A DNA stretch of 19,471 nucleotides from Prolixibacteraceae bacterium. GTDB taxonomy: Bacteria > Bacteroidota > Bacteroidia > Bacteroidales > Prolixibacteraceae. The notes under the pieces were generated by a model, which saw only the letters and a list, made by a program, of their open reading frames with translations, did not search any database and had not been told where the DNA came from. Shown here piece after piece: positions 1-7,059 of the stretch (the first letter of the stretch is position 1; each line of letters starts with the position of its first letter). The stretch covers positions 1-19,471 of the forward strand of contig JAGODU010000073.1 in assembly GCA_017998095.1 (NCBI GenBank). The letters are read 5' to 3'. The position numbers and the translations under genes were made by a program.

Positions 1-520
1 GAAAGTTTCATTAATAATATATTTAGTAATTTTTCATGTTTACTAAGCATTGTACTTCAATTATATATTTTCGAGAGAATGTTAATAAACATATTTAAAT
101 ATTATTGTACTGTTTTTTTTTTTTTTGTTACATTTGAATTATTGAATAATTAAACAACAAATTAACCGACCCTTATTAACTAAAAAAGAAATGACCTACA
201 TGAAGAAGAATTCATAATTACTTTCATTTTAAATATAATTCACTGTTAAATTTTTCTTTTGGTTATCGGGTTAGCATTTTTTATAAAGTGCCTATGAGAT
301 GATATAATTCGTGCTGTGCTTGAATTTTGCCTTTAAAGCGGCGGAAATAATAAAGGCAACATAGCTCGAAAAAAAACCATGCCGCCTTAGATTACAAATG
401 ATTAATTTGAACAGGGAGCGATAACTCCCAGTTTGCTTAATTAATAATTTACAATATTTAATAAAATAAAGCCTCTAAAGCAATTATAAATCAATCTAAT
501 TAATTTTAAAATATAAAAAC
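1..520. other. AT-rich region with no recognisable gene
   Basis: I see no coding region in this 520-base stretch. It holds a run of 14 T (113-126). It also holds a 7-bp inverted repeat, GCCTTTA (329-335) with TAAAGGC (351-357), and a small hairpin GGGAG/CTCCC (414-418 and 425-429). The region upstream of the first gene is very AT-rich. A TTTG at 432-435 could be a -33 element, but the -7 box expected about 20 nt later matches poorly, so I do not call a promoter. Confidence 0.5.
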
Positions 521-976
521 ATGAAAAAATATTATATCATATTATTATTGTTGATAGTAACTTCAGCAAGTTTTGGAGCTTATTGCACATGTTCTTCAAA
601 TATGTATAAAGCAGAAGAGGGAACGTTTGAAGGCTCTTTTGAAACATATCAAGGATTATCTATATCTGGTTATTGTTGGAAAAAAAGCAGTAATTCTGCT
701 AATTATTCTGCTAACAAAACATTCTATATTCAGCTGGATGCATACTCTACAAATGAGGCTTGTGGTTATGCTGAAGCTTATGTTGTATTTACAGACATTT
801 TTAATTTTTCTACTACAATTGGAAATGATACAGATTTTTATAATGAATGCACCAGAAATTTGAGACATGATACAGGTTTTTGGGATTTTGGTGTATTAAC
901 AGTTTATGCTAACGTAGGACAATTTGATGGAACAACAGGTTGCTATACAAATGCTACAGCATATGTGACATGGTAA
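521..976 (+). CDS. small secreted hypothetical protein with six mature cysteines
   Basis: Function not recognised. The 151-residue product starts with a clear Sec signal peptide (MKK, then a Leu/Ile-rich core, predicted cleavage around residues 19-20 after SFG). The mature part is about 130 residues with six Cys (22, 24, 52, 81, 109, 141), many Tyr, Thr and Asn, and few charges. An even cysteine number suggests disulfides in the periplasm or outside the cell, which is inference. There is no lipobox and no T9SS sorting domain. It lies 32 nt upstream of the PpiC-like lipoprotein gene on the same strand, so it probably heads that operon. The ATG at 521 is chosen because it gives the complete signal peptide. 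Confidence 0.7.
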   Translation: MKKYYIILLLLIVTSASFGAYCTCSSNMYKAEEGTFEGSFETYQGLSISGYCWKKSSNSANYSANKTFYIQLDAYSTNEACGYAEAYVVFTDIFNFSTTIGNDTDFYNECTRNLRHDTGFWDFGVLTVYANVGQFDGTTGCYTNATAYVTW

Positions 977-1008
977 TATTTGTTTTAAATTAGAGGTTTT
1001 ATTTTATT

Positions 1009-1418
1009 ATGAAAAAAATTTCACTATTTCTATCTGTTTTTTTCATTATGAGTTGTGCTCATAATGAAATAGAAAATAAGATAATATTAAAAATAAATGA
1101 TTTAGAAGTCAGCGAATATGAGTTTTATAAGAATTTGAGTAAATCGTCTTTACCAAATTTGGATACAAAAACTATAAATAGAAATGATAAAGAGATAATC
1201 GAATATTTGAGAGATTATTATTTTGTTTGTGATGCATTAAACTTAAAGTATGATACTTTAAGTTCTTTTAAAAAAGAAATATTTTACACCTCTGGATTTA
1301 TGATGACTCAAAAGTATGGATATTTATGGAAAAATAATGTGTCTCCTATAGTCGATAATTTTAAAGAATTAAACAAAAATAAATTAGAAAATAGGAAACG
1401 TGTTTTTTATTTTGATGT
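1009..1418 (+). pseudogene. 5' part of an IS-interrupted PpiC/SurA-like lipoprotein gene
   Basis: The sequence encodes a lipoprotein signal peptide (MKKISLFLSVFFIMSC, lipobox Cys16) and then INDLEVSEYEFYKNL, typical of the start of SurA/PpiC-type periplasmic foldases, and a helical region up to residue 136. The native frame ends at 1418, where an IS3-family element begins. The frame runs into the IS for about ten codons and stops at 1449. Joined to 2780-3998, it gives 1629 nt, one uninterrupted frame of 542 residues (…RVFYFDV|IEIEDL…). The intact protein would be an outer- or inner-membrane-anchored periplasmic chaperone or peptidyl-prolyl isomerase. This fragment keeps only the lipid anchor and part of the N-terminal domain, so the gene is probably non-functional here. 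Confidence 0.82.
1415..1418. repeat. left target-site duplication ATGT
   Basis: ATGT immediately precedes the left IS end (GGTACTAGG…). The same ATGT follows the right end at 2776-2779. A 4-bp duplication fits the IS407-type branch of IS3, and deleting the IS plus one copy restores the host reading frame exactly. Confidence 0.8.
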
Positions 1419-1447
1419 GGTACTAGGCCATCTTTTTAAGACAGTTT
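1419..1447. repeat. left terminal inverted repeat of the IS
   Basis: It starts GGTA and contains GGC, a CTTTTT run and GACAG. These elements are mirrored in the same order at the right end (2746-2775) with several mismatches and one gap. The outermost G rests on assigning ATGT to the target duplication. Confidence 0.68.
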
Positions 1448-1491
1448 AAAATTAGAGTTTTTATTAATTTTAACACTTAAAAAGAAAAAAG

Positions 1492-1758
1492 ATGAAGAAG
1501 ATCCGATTTTCAGAAGCACAGATTTTAAAAATTCTCAAAGAACAAGAGCAAGGCAGCAAGGTGTCAGATATTTGCCGCAAGCATGGCATCAGTGATGCCA
1601 CCTTTTACAATTGGAAGGGCAAATACTCAGGTATGTCTGTTAACGAGCTTAAACGATTAAAGGATCTGGAATATGAGAATTCCAGGTTAAAACGGATGTT
1701 TGCAGATATAAGCCTTGAAAACGAGGCATTAAAAGACATTGTATCAAAAAAATTCTAA
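1492..1758 (+). CDS. IS3-family transposase OrfA (helix-turn-helix subunit)
   Basis: This 88-residue product provides the DNA-binding part of the transposase. It begins KKIRFSEAQILKILKEQEQG, the typical HTH_Tnp_1 opening, followed by a helix-turn-helix (about residues 21-43, SDICRKHGISDATFYNWKGK). Residues 52-80 form a leucine-zipper-like helix with the motif ELKRLKDLEYENSRLKR. The pattern is that of the IS407 branch of IS3. OrfA alone is normally a regulator of transposition; fused to OrfB by frameshifting it recognises the IS ends. It ends SKKF at a TAA just after an A7 run (1746-1752). The ATG at 1492 follows the purine-rich stretch AAAAAGAAAAAAG. Confidence 0.92.
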   Translation: MKKIRFSEAQILKILKEQEQGSKVSDICRKHGISDATFYNWKGKYSGMSVNELKRLKDLEYENSRLKRMFADISLENEALKDIVSKKF

Positions 1759-1830
1759 CACCTGGGCAAAAGGTGCAATGCTTGACTTACCTGAAAGACA
1801 GATTTACTAAGTTGAGTCACGCCCAGGTGT
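1746..1830 (+). promoter_or_regulatory. programmed -1 ribosomal frameshift signal (A7 slippery site plus stem)
   Basis: A AAA AAA lies at 1746-1752, in phase for tandem slippage from the OrfA frame to the OrfB frame. Five bases downstream, ACACCTGGGC (1758-1767) is a perfect 10-bp complement of GCCCAGGTGT (1821-1830), giving a stem with a 53-nt loop. A local competitor stem, CACCT/AGGTG (1759-1763 with 1771-1775), could also form. After slippage the frame reads KILTPGQKVQCLTYLK straight into OrfB, giving a fused 358-residue transposase. Such structures are known stimulators in IS3-family elements. The actual frameshift rate is not visible from sequence. Confidence 0.82.
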
Positions 1831-2567
1831 GCAGAATGATCAATTGCACCAGGACCTGTTCTTATTATCAAAAAAAGATGCCACTAAAGGACGAACAGAT
1901 AAGAAAGGCAATAAAGAGCGTACTTGGCAATAGCCGAAAAGGCCGCTGCAAGGTAATTATACTTGTTCGCAAAAAATATCCTCAATACGGCGCGGGTCAG
2001 ATTCGCAGGGTATACGAACAATCAGGTTTTTCGTTGACCAGGAAGCTCCGCAGGCGCATCAAGGACAATCCTGCAAACCCGATAGACATTCCTTTTAAAG
2101 AGAATGTTGAATGGGCGATAGACTTTATGAGCGACGCACTGACCGATGGTCGTCGCATACGTACACTGAATGTTATTGACCATTTTAACCGTAAATGCGT
2201 GGGGATCAAAATTGCAGTTAACCTTCCATCAAGGGCAGTGATAGAATATCTCGAACAACGTATTGACCTCTATGGCAAACCACAAAGAATAAGAACAGAT
2301 AATGGGCCCGAGTTCCGTTCCCATCTATTCCAGAAATGGATGTACAACAACAATATAGAATGGAGCCGTATACAAAAGGGCAAACCTCAGCAGAATGCAA
2401 TTATAGAACGGTTTAACAGGACTTACCGACAGGATGTACTGGATGCCAACCTGTTCCGTAATATTGAAAGTGCAGTTGAAATTACAAATATCTGGGTGCA
2501 GGAATATAACAATGATCGCCCGCACCAATCGTTGAACTATAAAACACCAACGGAATATGCAGCGTAG
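1773..2567 (+). CDS. IS3-family transposase OrfB (DDE catalytic domain)
   Basis: This is the catalytic half of the transposase, with an rve-type integrase core. Numbered from the GTG at 1773, the product is 264 residues. Residues 1-45 form the usual region before the core (CRMINCTRTCSYYQ). The catalytic triad is D117 (WAIDFM), D176 (RTDNGPEF) and E212 (IIERFNR), with exactly 35 residues between D176 and E212. It ends with the family's usual HQSLNYKTPTEYAA. The frame is open upstream back to the A7 site and lacks an ATG, so the protein is most likely made mainly as an OrfAB fusion by -1 frameshifting. The GTG start is only a nominal choice. No internal stop or frameshift is seen. Confidence 0.92.
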   Translation: MQCLTYLKDRFTKLSHAQVCRMINCTRTCSYYQKKMPLKDEQIRKAIKSVLGNSRKGRCKVIILVRKKYPQYGAGQIRRVYEQSGFSLTRKLRRRIKDNPANPIDIPFKENVEWAIDFMSDALTDGRRIRTLNVIDHFNRKCVGIKIAVNLPSRAVIEYLEQRIDLYGKPQRIRTDNGPEFRSHLFQKWMYNNNIEWSRIQKGKPQQNAIIERFNRTYRQDVLDANLFRNIESAVEITNIWVQEYNNDRPHQSLNYKTPTEYAA

Positions 2568-2581
2568 GTTTTTTTCAGGCA

Positions 2582-2636
2582 TGATACCTCCAAAGTATCA
2601 ATACAAAAAAACGGGCGCATTAATTGCAACCCGTTT
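2582..2636 (+). terminator. tandem hairpins after the transposase gene
   Basis: Two consecutive stems lie 15 to 70 bases after the orfB stop: TGATAC with GTATCA, then AAACGGG with CCCGTTT. The A7 between them (2605-2611) and the T3 after them are not a strong U-tract for either strand, so a terminator role is plausible rather than certain. They might instead shield the transposase gene from read-through. Confidence 0.35.
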
Positions 2637-2745
2637 GAACTTTATACTTTGTCGGCAGGACATATCCCTGGCAGGTTGCTCCTCAGCAGAGCCTGCTTCC
2701 GTTTCTGCCCAGCAAATACAAAATTCAACCAGATTTACTATATTT

Positions 2746-2775
2746 ACAACTTGTCAAAAAAGGTAGCCATTTACC
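2746..2775. repeat. right terminal inverted repeat of the IS
   Basis: The end reads …TTGTCAAAAAAGGTAGCCATTTACC. Its reverse complement aligns with the left end: GGTA, GGC, the CTTTTT run and GACA are conserved in order. Confidence 0.68.
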
Positions 2776-2779
2776 ATGT
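2776..2779. repeat. right target-site duplication ATGT
   Basis: It is identical to 1415-1418 and directly follows the right IS end (…TTTACC). Fusing across one copy gives codons GAT GTT ATT GAG, restoring the split protein in frame. Confidence 0.8.
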
Positions 2780-3998
2780 TATTGAGATAGAAGACTTAAT
2801 AAAATTTAAATCTTTAAATAAACCTATTTGCAATCAGCAACAATTTCTTGAATTAAAAAATATGTGTCATCATACTAAATTCTTAAAGAATAGTTATACC
2901 TCAATTCAATGGCCGTTTATTTCTTTTATTGGGAATATGGAATATATTAACAATATGAAGGTCGGAGAAGTCTCTAGAATCCTTAATACAGAAGGCAATA
3001 ACTTCATTTTATATTTAGATCATGTTGAAACAATTGAAATTAATGAAAAAGAAAAAAATAAACTTAAAACAGAACTACAGTTATATAAAGAATGGGAATT
3101 GGATAAAGAAAAAGAAAAAGAAATATTAAAAAAAGGGGAATTAAAAATTAATAATGAGAGTCTTAATTGTTTTCTGGATTATTATTCAAATAAATCAATT
3201 ATGAAAAAAAATGGGGAAAAAATAATCGCAGAATACTGTTTAAAAGGGAATAATTGCAAATTAAGTTTTTTAGAATTTAAAGATTACTTGACCTTCTCTC
3301 CATTCGGAATAAAAAGCCTTGATACAGAAAGTATAGTCAATTTTTTGAATCAATATTTTTGGGATGAATACCTCAAAGAAGAAGCTAAAGATTTAGGACT
3401 TTTTAATTCAGATAAATTTTTACTTGATCAAAAAAATTATAAAAACAACTTATTGAAAAATAATTATTTAAAAAGAGAGATTTGGGATAAAATTATAGTT
3501 GACTCAAGTAGAGTCAAATTATATTATGGAAAAAACATTGATGTTTTTACTAAGCAAAGAATATTAATTGGGGATGTTTATTTATTTAAAGAATATTACG
3601 ATGCTTTGAATAGTATCCCACAAATAATTACTGAGTTAAACTGTAGCCAAAAATCCAATTCCCCATTTGATATTAAAAAAATCCCGAATCTTCTAAACAT
3701 AAAAAATGACTTTTTGGTGGAATTTGACAAATTATCTATTCCAGAAGAAATATTCTCGGATATAATTTTAAATCCAAATGAAGAATTTTATAAAAAACCA
3801 ATTAAAATGGGGAATAAATATTTTATGTTTTACAAAAAAGAATATTGGGATAAATATAAAATGAATTTGAGTGCTGTATATGGGCAGGTAGAATTAATAA
3901 TTAAGCAAGAAGATTTTCTTATTAATAAACAAAGATTGCTCGAACGACTTAAAGACAAATATGAAATAATCTATAATAAGACCGGGTATGATTTTTAG
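2776..3998 (+). pseudogene. 3' part of the IS-interrupted PpiC/SurA-like lipoprotein gene
   Basis: This piece continues the frame of 1009-1418 after the IS; 2776-2779 is the duplicated ATGT. It encodes about 406 residues with no signal peptide or native start. Near its beginning, NNMKVGEVSRIL followed by a hydrophobic strand (NNFILYLDHVETI) resembles the end of a parvulin-type PPIase domain ('G-x-V-S' then 'hydrophobic strand, x-V'). The rest is Lys/Asn/Glu-rich and helical, as in the chaperone domains of SurA-like proteins. An open frame extends upstream to an ATG at 2649, but that stretch is IS sequence, so I begin the gene at the IS boundary. It ends 36 nt before susC, so the intact gene probably was in an operon with it. 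The foldase assignment rests on weak motifs. Confidence 0.78.
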
Positions 3999-4034
3999 CA
4001 TTAACAAGGTTGAAAAAGTTTTAAAGAATTTCAA

Positions 4035-7000
4035 ATGAAAAGGCTTACCCTTATATCTTTTCTTCTTATATCATTGCTAATCCTTTCTTTATCAATTTCT
4101 TCATTGGCACAAGGAAATGGAGAAGTCTTCACTGTAAAAGGGTTTGTAAAAGATAACTATACTAATGAAAAACTGCCGGGAGTTAATATTTTTTTAAAAG
4201 GAACTTCAAGAGGGACTGTAACTGGGGCAGATGGAAATTACTTGCTTAAGGTAACAGCTGGTAGATATAAAATTGTCTATAGTTTTGTTGGTTATGAAGT
4301 GCAGGAGAAAGAGTTAAATATTAATTCAGACAAGGTTATAATGGTAGCCCTTGAACCGGATAAAAAGATTCTGGATGAAATTGAAATAACTGCACAAAGA
4401 AAGTTTTTTGGTAATATGGAATATGGCCGGGACCTTCCAACTATTGATGCCCGGGATATTATCAAACAAAATTCAACTAACGCCTCCGATCTTCTTCATG
4501 CCCGACTATCAGGAGTTTGGACAACAAAAACATCAGGTGCTCCAGGTGACCAGACAAAAATACGCATACGTGGTCAAACATCGTTCTTTTCTTCTGCTGA
4601 ACCCCTTTTTGTGATTGATGGCGTTCCTGTTCCGATTGTTAACCTTGCAAGTTTAGGTATAGCAGACCTTAACGTTTATGACATAGAGAATATCACGGTA
4701 CTTAAGGACGCATCTTCTACCGCGTTGTATGGTTATCAGGGAGGTAATGGTGTCATTCTTATCGATACAAGGAGGACAAGCAATAACTTTATTAATTTTT
4801 CAGTTAAAACTGGCATGAATTGGTTTGACAATTTTTATGACCTAATGAATACTAAAGAATTTTTGAATTCTGTTCAATTAGCGTCAGATAAAATAGGTTC
4901 AAAAATGGAATTATATAATCCTCCATACAATGATACCCTGTGTGACCATAACAGGCAAAAAGAAATCTTTAATACTGCATTTTTTCAAGAGTACCAGCTT
5001 TCGACTGGCTTTCAAAAAAAATCTTTCAAATGTTATCTTTCAGGAAATTACACTAAACAAGAAGGAATTTTACCGGGTTCATTATACCAAAGAGCAACGC
5101 TTGCAGCAAATTTAAACAAGCATTTTGGTACAAAATTAGCAATTGGGATAAGCTACAGAGGTAGTTATCAGTATAATCAAAATAACCAAAATGAATATAA
5201 TGGGAACAGGCTGTTATTTGAAGGGATTACCAAATCTCCCTGTCTCGAAGATACACCTGACTCGATGATAAACAATCCAAAACCTCCTTACCAAAGTTAT
5301 ATCAGGATTCATAATAAATATGAAATTTTGAATGACAGCGAGCTTCTACAATCAATAATCGACAACAACAATAATGCATTACCCATTATTTCGAATGCCA
5401 TCAGTTTTTCGGGAAGGTATCAATTGACAAAGCATTTAAATATGGATATAATTGAATCTTATATGTATAGGTGGACCAACTACCAATCAAAATCTCAATA
5501 TTATGCAATAAATATTGGGAAGCCAAAAGTTGAATTGTCAAGTGTTGAAAAAGTAAAATTGATGAACCATCAAATAAATATCTCATATAACAATTCCTTT
5601 GGTGCAAATGATATTAGTTTACTTTTTGCCAATAGAATTTATGCCGATAACCTGAGCTGGGAAGTTGATTCGATGAACAATAAATTACCTGAACACTACT
5701 ATCTCAGGAATTCAATGGCTTGTTATGGCAAAAAAGGATCGGTGATCAGACGTATTAATTCATACATTGTCCATGCCAGTTACAATTACCAAAGAACATA
5801 TTTTGCGTCAGTTGTTGCTAATTTAAGTAGGTTAAGAGAAGGTTCGTTTATCGACTACTATACACTATTTCCTTCTTTATCACTGAGTTGGAATATCTTA
5901 AAAGAACCATTCTTCAATTTTCAAAAAAGATCAGGTGAACTGCATTTTTATTTTAATTATGGGACAAGTGGGAACTATCCATTGAACGGTCTGTCAAATG
6001 ATCTTTATAATGTTGAGTATTGGAACACCAATAGTGGGAACTATGTGAATTTACACATTATTGACCAACTTGCCAACCATCATTTGAAGCATGAAAGCAC
6101 CTCTGAATTCGATGTAGGAATAAAAAGTTCGTTTTTTAAAGAAAGGTTGAAACTAAATGCTGCAATATTCAACAAAAGTATCAGTAATCAAATTATTAAA
6201 CGTGATATTCCCCGTTATTATGGAGGAGGAAAAATTTATGTCAATATGGGCGATATTGACGTAGAAGGATACGAATTTAGTGTGGAAGCCATACCTATAA
6301 AAACAAAAGATGTTGACTGGTACCTAAATGGAAGTTTTTCTACTTCAAATCAAACAATATCTAAGCTTATTGATAATCAGGATATGTTGTTCCGCAATGA
6401 AGATATTCTTTTTCCTGAATTCATAATAAAAGAAGGGGCTCAATTGGGCGATATTTTTGGATATCAGTGTTTGGGGAAATGGGAGGAAAAATATGAGGGA
6501 AAGAAGTTGTATTATAATCTGGGGAATATGGCTTTTCTGAACAAAGACACCACCAATATGAATATCGATGAAAATGATAAAGTGGTAATCGGGAATTCTG
6601 TCCCCGATTTTACATGGAATCTTTCCAGTTCTCTACGTTATAAGAATTTAAGTCTTGATTTTATCATTTATTCTGTTTGGGGTGTCGAGAAATATAATGC
6701 TACAAGGGCTGGAACAATTATGACTGGTGTTAACAGAGAAATTATTGAATTTTATAAAGAAAATATAAAGGCAATTCAAAACAAAAGATTTTACGAATCA
6801 TCTTTGTTTATCGATGATGCCAGTTTTATTCGCTTGAAGAGTGTGACTCTGAATTACGAACCAGATAAAGCATATAAGGGAGTTAGATTCAGCTTTTCAT
6901 TGAGTTTAGAAAACGTTGTAACAATAACAAAATATAACGGATATGATCCTGAGGCTACTACATTTACAGATAATAATTTTTCGGACAATGCAATAGACAG

Positions 7001-7055
7001 GGGAGCATATCCCAGCCCTAAGGGCGTAATTGCTACAATAAACCTCAAATACTAA
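4035..7055 (+). CDS. SusC/RagA-family TonB-linked outer-membrane transporter
   Basis: SusC proteins form the outer-membrane beta-barrel of a TonB-powered importer for glycans or peptides, lidded by SusD. The 1006-residue product has a signal peptide (1-26, ending SLAQ). A carboxypeptidase-regulatory-like domain follows (33-107, with VKGFVKD…LPGVNIFLKGTSRGTVT). The plug domain is at about 133-247, with LLHARLSGVWTTK, KIRIRG, PLFVIDGVP and VLKDASSTALYG, all SusC hallmarks. The remainder is a long barrel ending in an aromatic C-terminus (KGVIATINLKY). The length is normal and no frameshift is seen. It lies 36 nt after the split PpiC-like gene and 4 nt before susD. The substrate cannot be inferred, because no glycosidase, peptidase or binding protein lies nearby. 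The IS upstream could reduce its expression if it depends on an upstream promoter. Confidence 0.95.
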   Translation: MKRLTLISFLLISLLILSLSISSLAQGNGEVFTVKGFVKDNYTNEKLPGVNIFLKGTSRGTVTGADGNYLLKVTAGRYKIVYSFVGYEVQEKELNINSDKVIMVALEPDKKILDEIEITAQRKFFGNMEYGRDLPTIDARDIIKQNSTNASDLLHARLSGVWTTKTSGAPGDQTKIRIRGQTSFFSSAEPLFVIDGVPVPIVNLASLGIADLNVYDIENITVLKDASSTALYGYQGGNGVILIDTRRTSNNFINFSVKTGMNWFDNFYDLMNTKEFLNSVQLASDKIGSKMELYNPPYNDTLCDHNRQKEIFNTAFFQEYQLSTGFQKKSFKCYLSGNYTKQEGILPGSLYQRATLAANLNKHFGTKLAIGISYRGSYQYNQNNQNEYNGNRLLFEGITKSPCLEDTPDSMINNPKPPYQSYIRIHNKYEILNDSELLQSIIDNNNNALPIISNAISFSGRYQLTKHLNMDIIESYMYRWTNYQSKSQYYAINIGKPKVELSSVEKVKLMNHQINISYNNSFGANDISLLFANRIYADNLSWEVDSMNNKLPEHYYLRNSMACYGKKGSVIRRINSYIVHASYNYQRTYFASVVANLSRLREGSFIDYYTLFPSLSLSWNILKEPFFNFQKRSGELHFYFNYGTSGNYPLNGLSNDLYNVEYWNTNSGNYVNLHIIDQLANHHLKHESTSEFDVGIKSSFFKERLKLNAAIFNKSISNQIIKRDIPRYYGGGKIYVNMGDIDVEGYEFSVEAIPIKTKDVDWYLNGSFSTSNQTISKLIDNQDMLFRNEDILFPEFIIKEGAQLGDIFGYQCLGKWEEKYEGKKLYYNLGNMAFLNKDTTNMNIDENDKVVIGNSVPDFTWNLSSSLRYKNLSLDFIIYSVWGVEKYNATRAGTIMTGVNREIIEFYKENIKAIQNKRFYESSLFIDDASFIRLKSVTLNYEPDKAYKGVRFSFSLSLENVVTITKYNGYDPEATTFTDNNFSDNAIDRGAYPSPKGVIATINLKY

Positions 7056-7059
7056 TGAA

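Larger units (their letters stand above)
1419..2775 (+). mobile_element. complete IS3-family insertion sequence (IS407-like)
   Basis: The element is 1357 bp and carries two overlapping-phase transposase frames, orfA and orfB, with a -1 frameshift site between them. The ends are imperfect inverted repeats. The left reads GGTACTAGGCCATCTTTTT and the right, reverse-complemented, reads GGTAAATGGCTACCTTTTT. Similarity continues past this (GACA, then an AT-rich stretch), about 30 bp in all. It is flanked by the 4-bp duplication ATGT and splits a PpiC-like gene. Transposition proceeds by the IS3-family copy-out mechanism using a DDE transposase. Both frames and both ends look intact, so the copy may be active. 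GC content is visibly higher than in the host gene around it, consistent with recent arrival. The last 208 bp, after orfB, are unusually long for the family and rich in hairpins. Confidence 0.88.
2568..2775. other. long hairpin-rich 3' non-coding tail of the IS
   Basis: About 208 bp separate the orfB stop from the right IS end. Three hairpins follow one another: TGATAC/GTATCA (2582-2587 with 2595-2600), AAACGGG/CCCGTTT (2609-2615 with 2630-2636), and GCAGG..GCT/AGC..CCTGC (2671-2680 with 2685-2696). An open frame across 2557-2766 has no family-like features and follows the hairpins, so I do not call it a gene. The region ends in the right inverted repeat. Confidence 0.55.

Noticed and set aside
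113..126. T14 run as a terminator
   Set aside because: No stable stem precedes it, and no gene end is in view.
2557..2766. Open frame of 69 codons over the IS tail
   Set aside because: It lies over the hairpins and the right inverted repeat, overlaps the end of orfB, and has no family-like motif.
2649..2775. Upstream ATG extending the 3' piece of the PpiC-like gene to 449 residues
   Set aside because: This stretch is IS sequence; the frame match to the 5' piece and the ATGT duplication place the true boundary at 2776.
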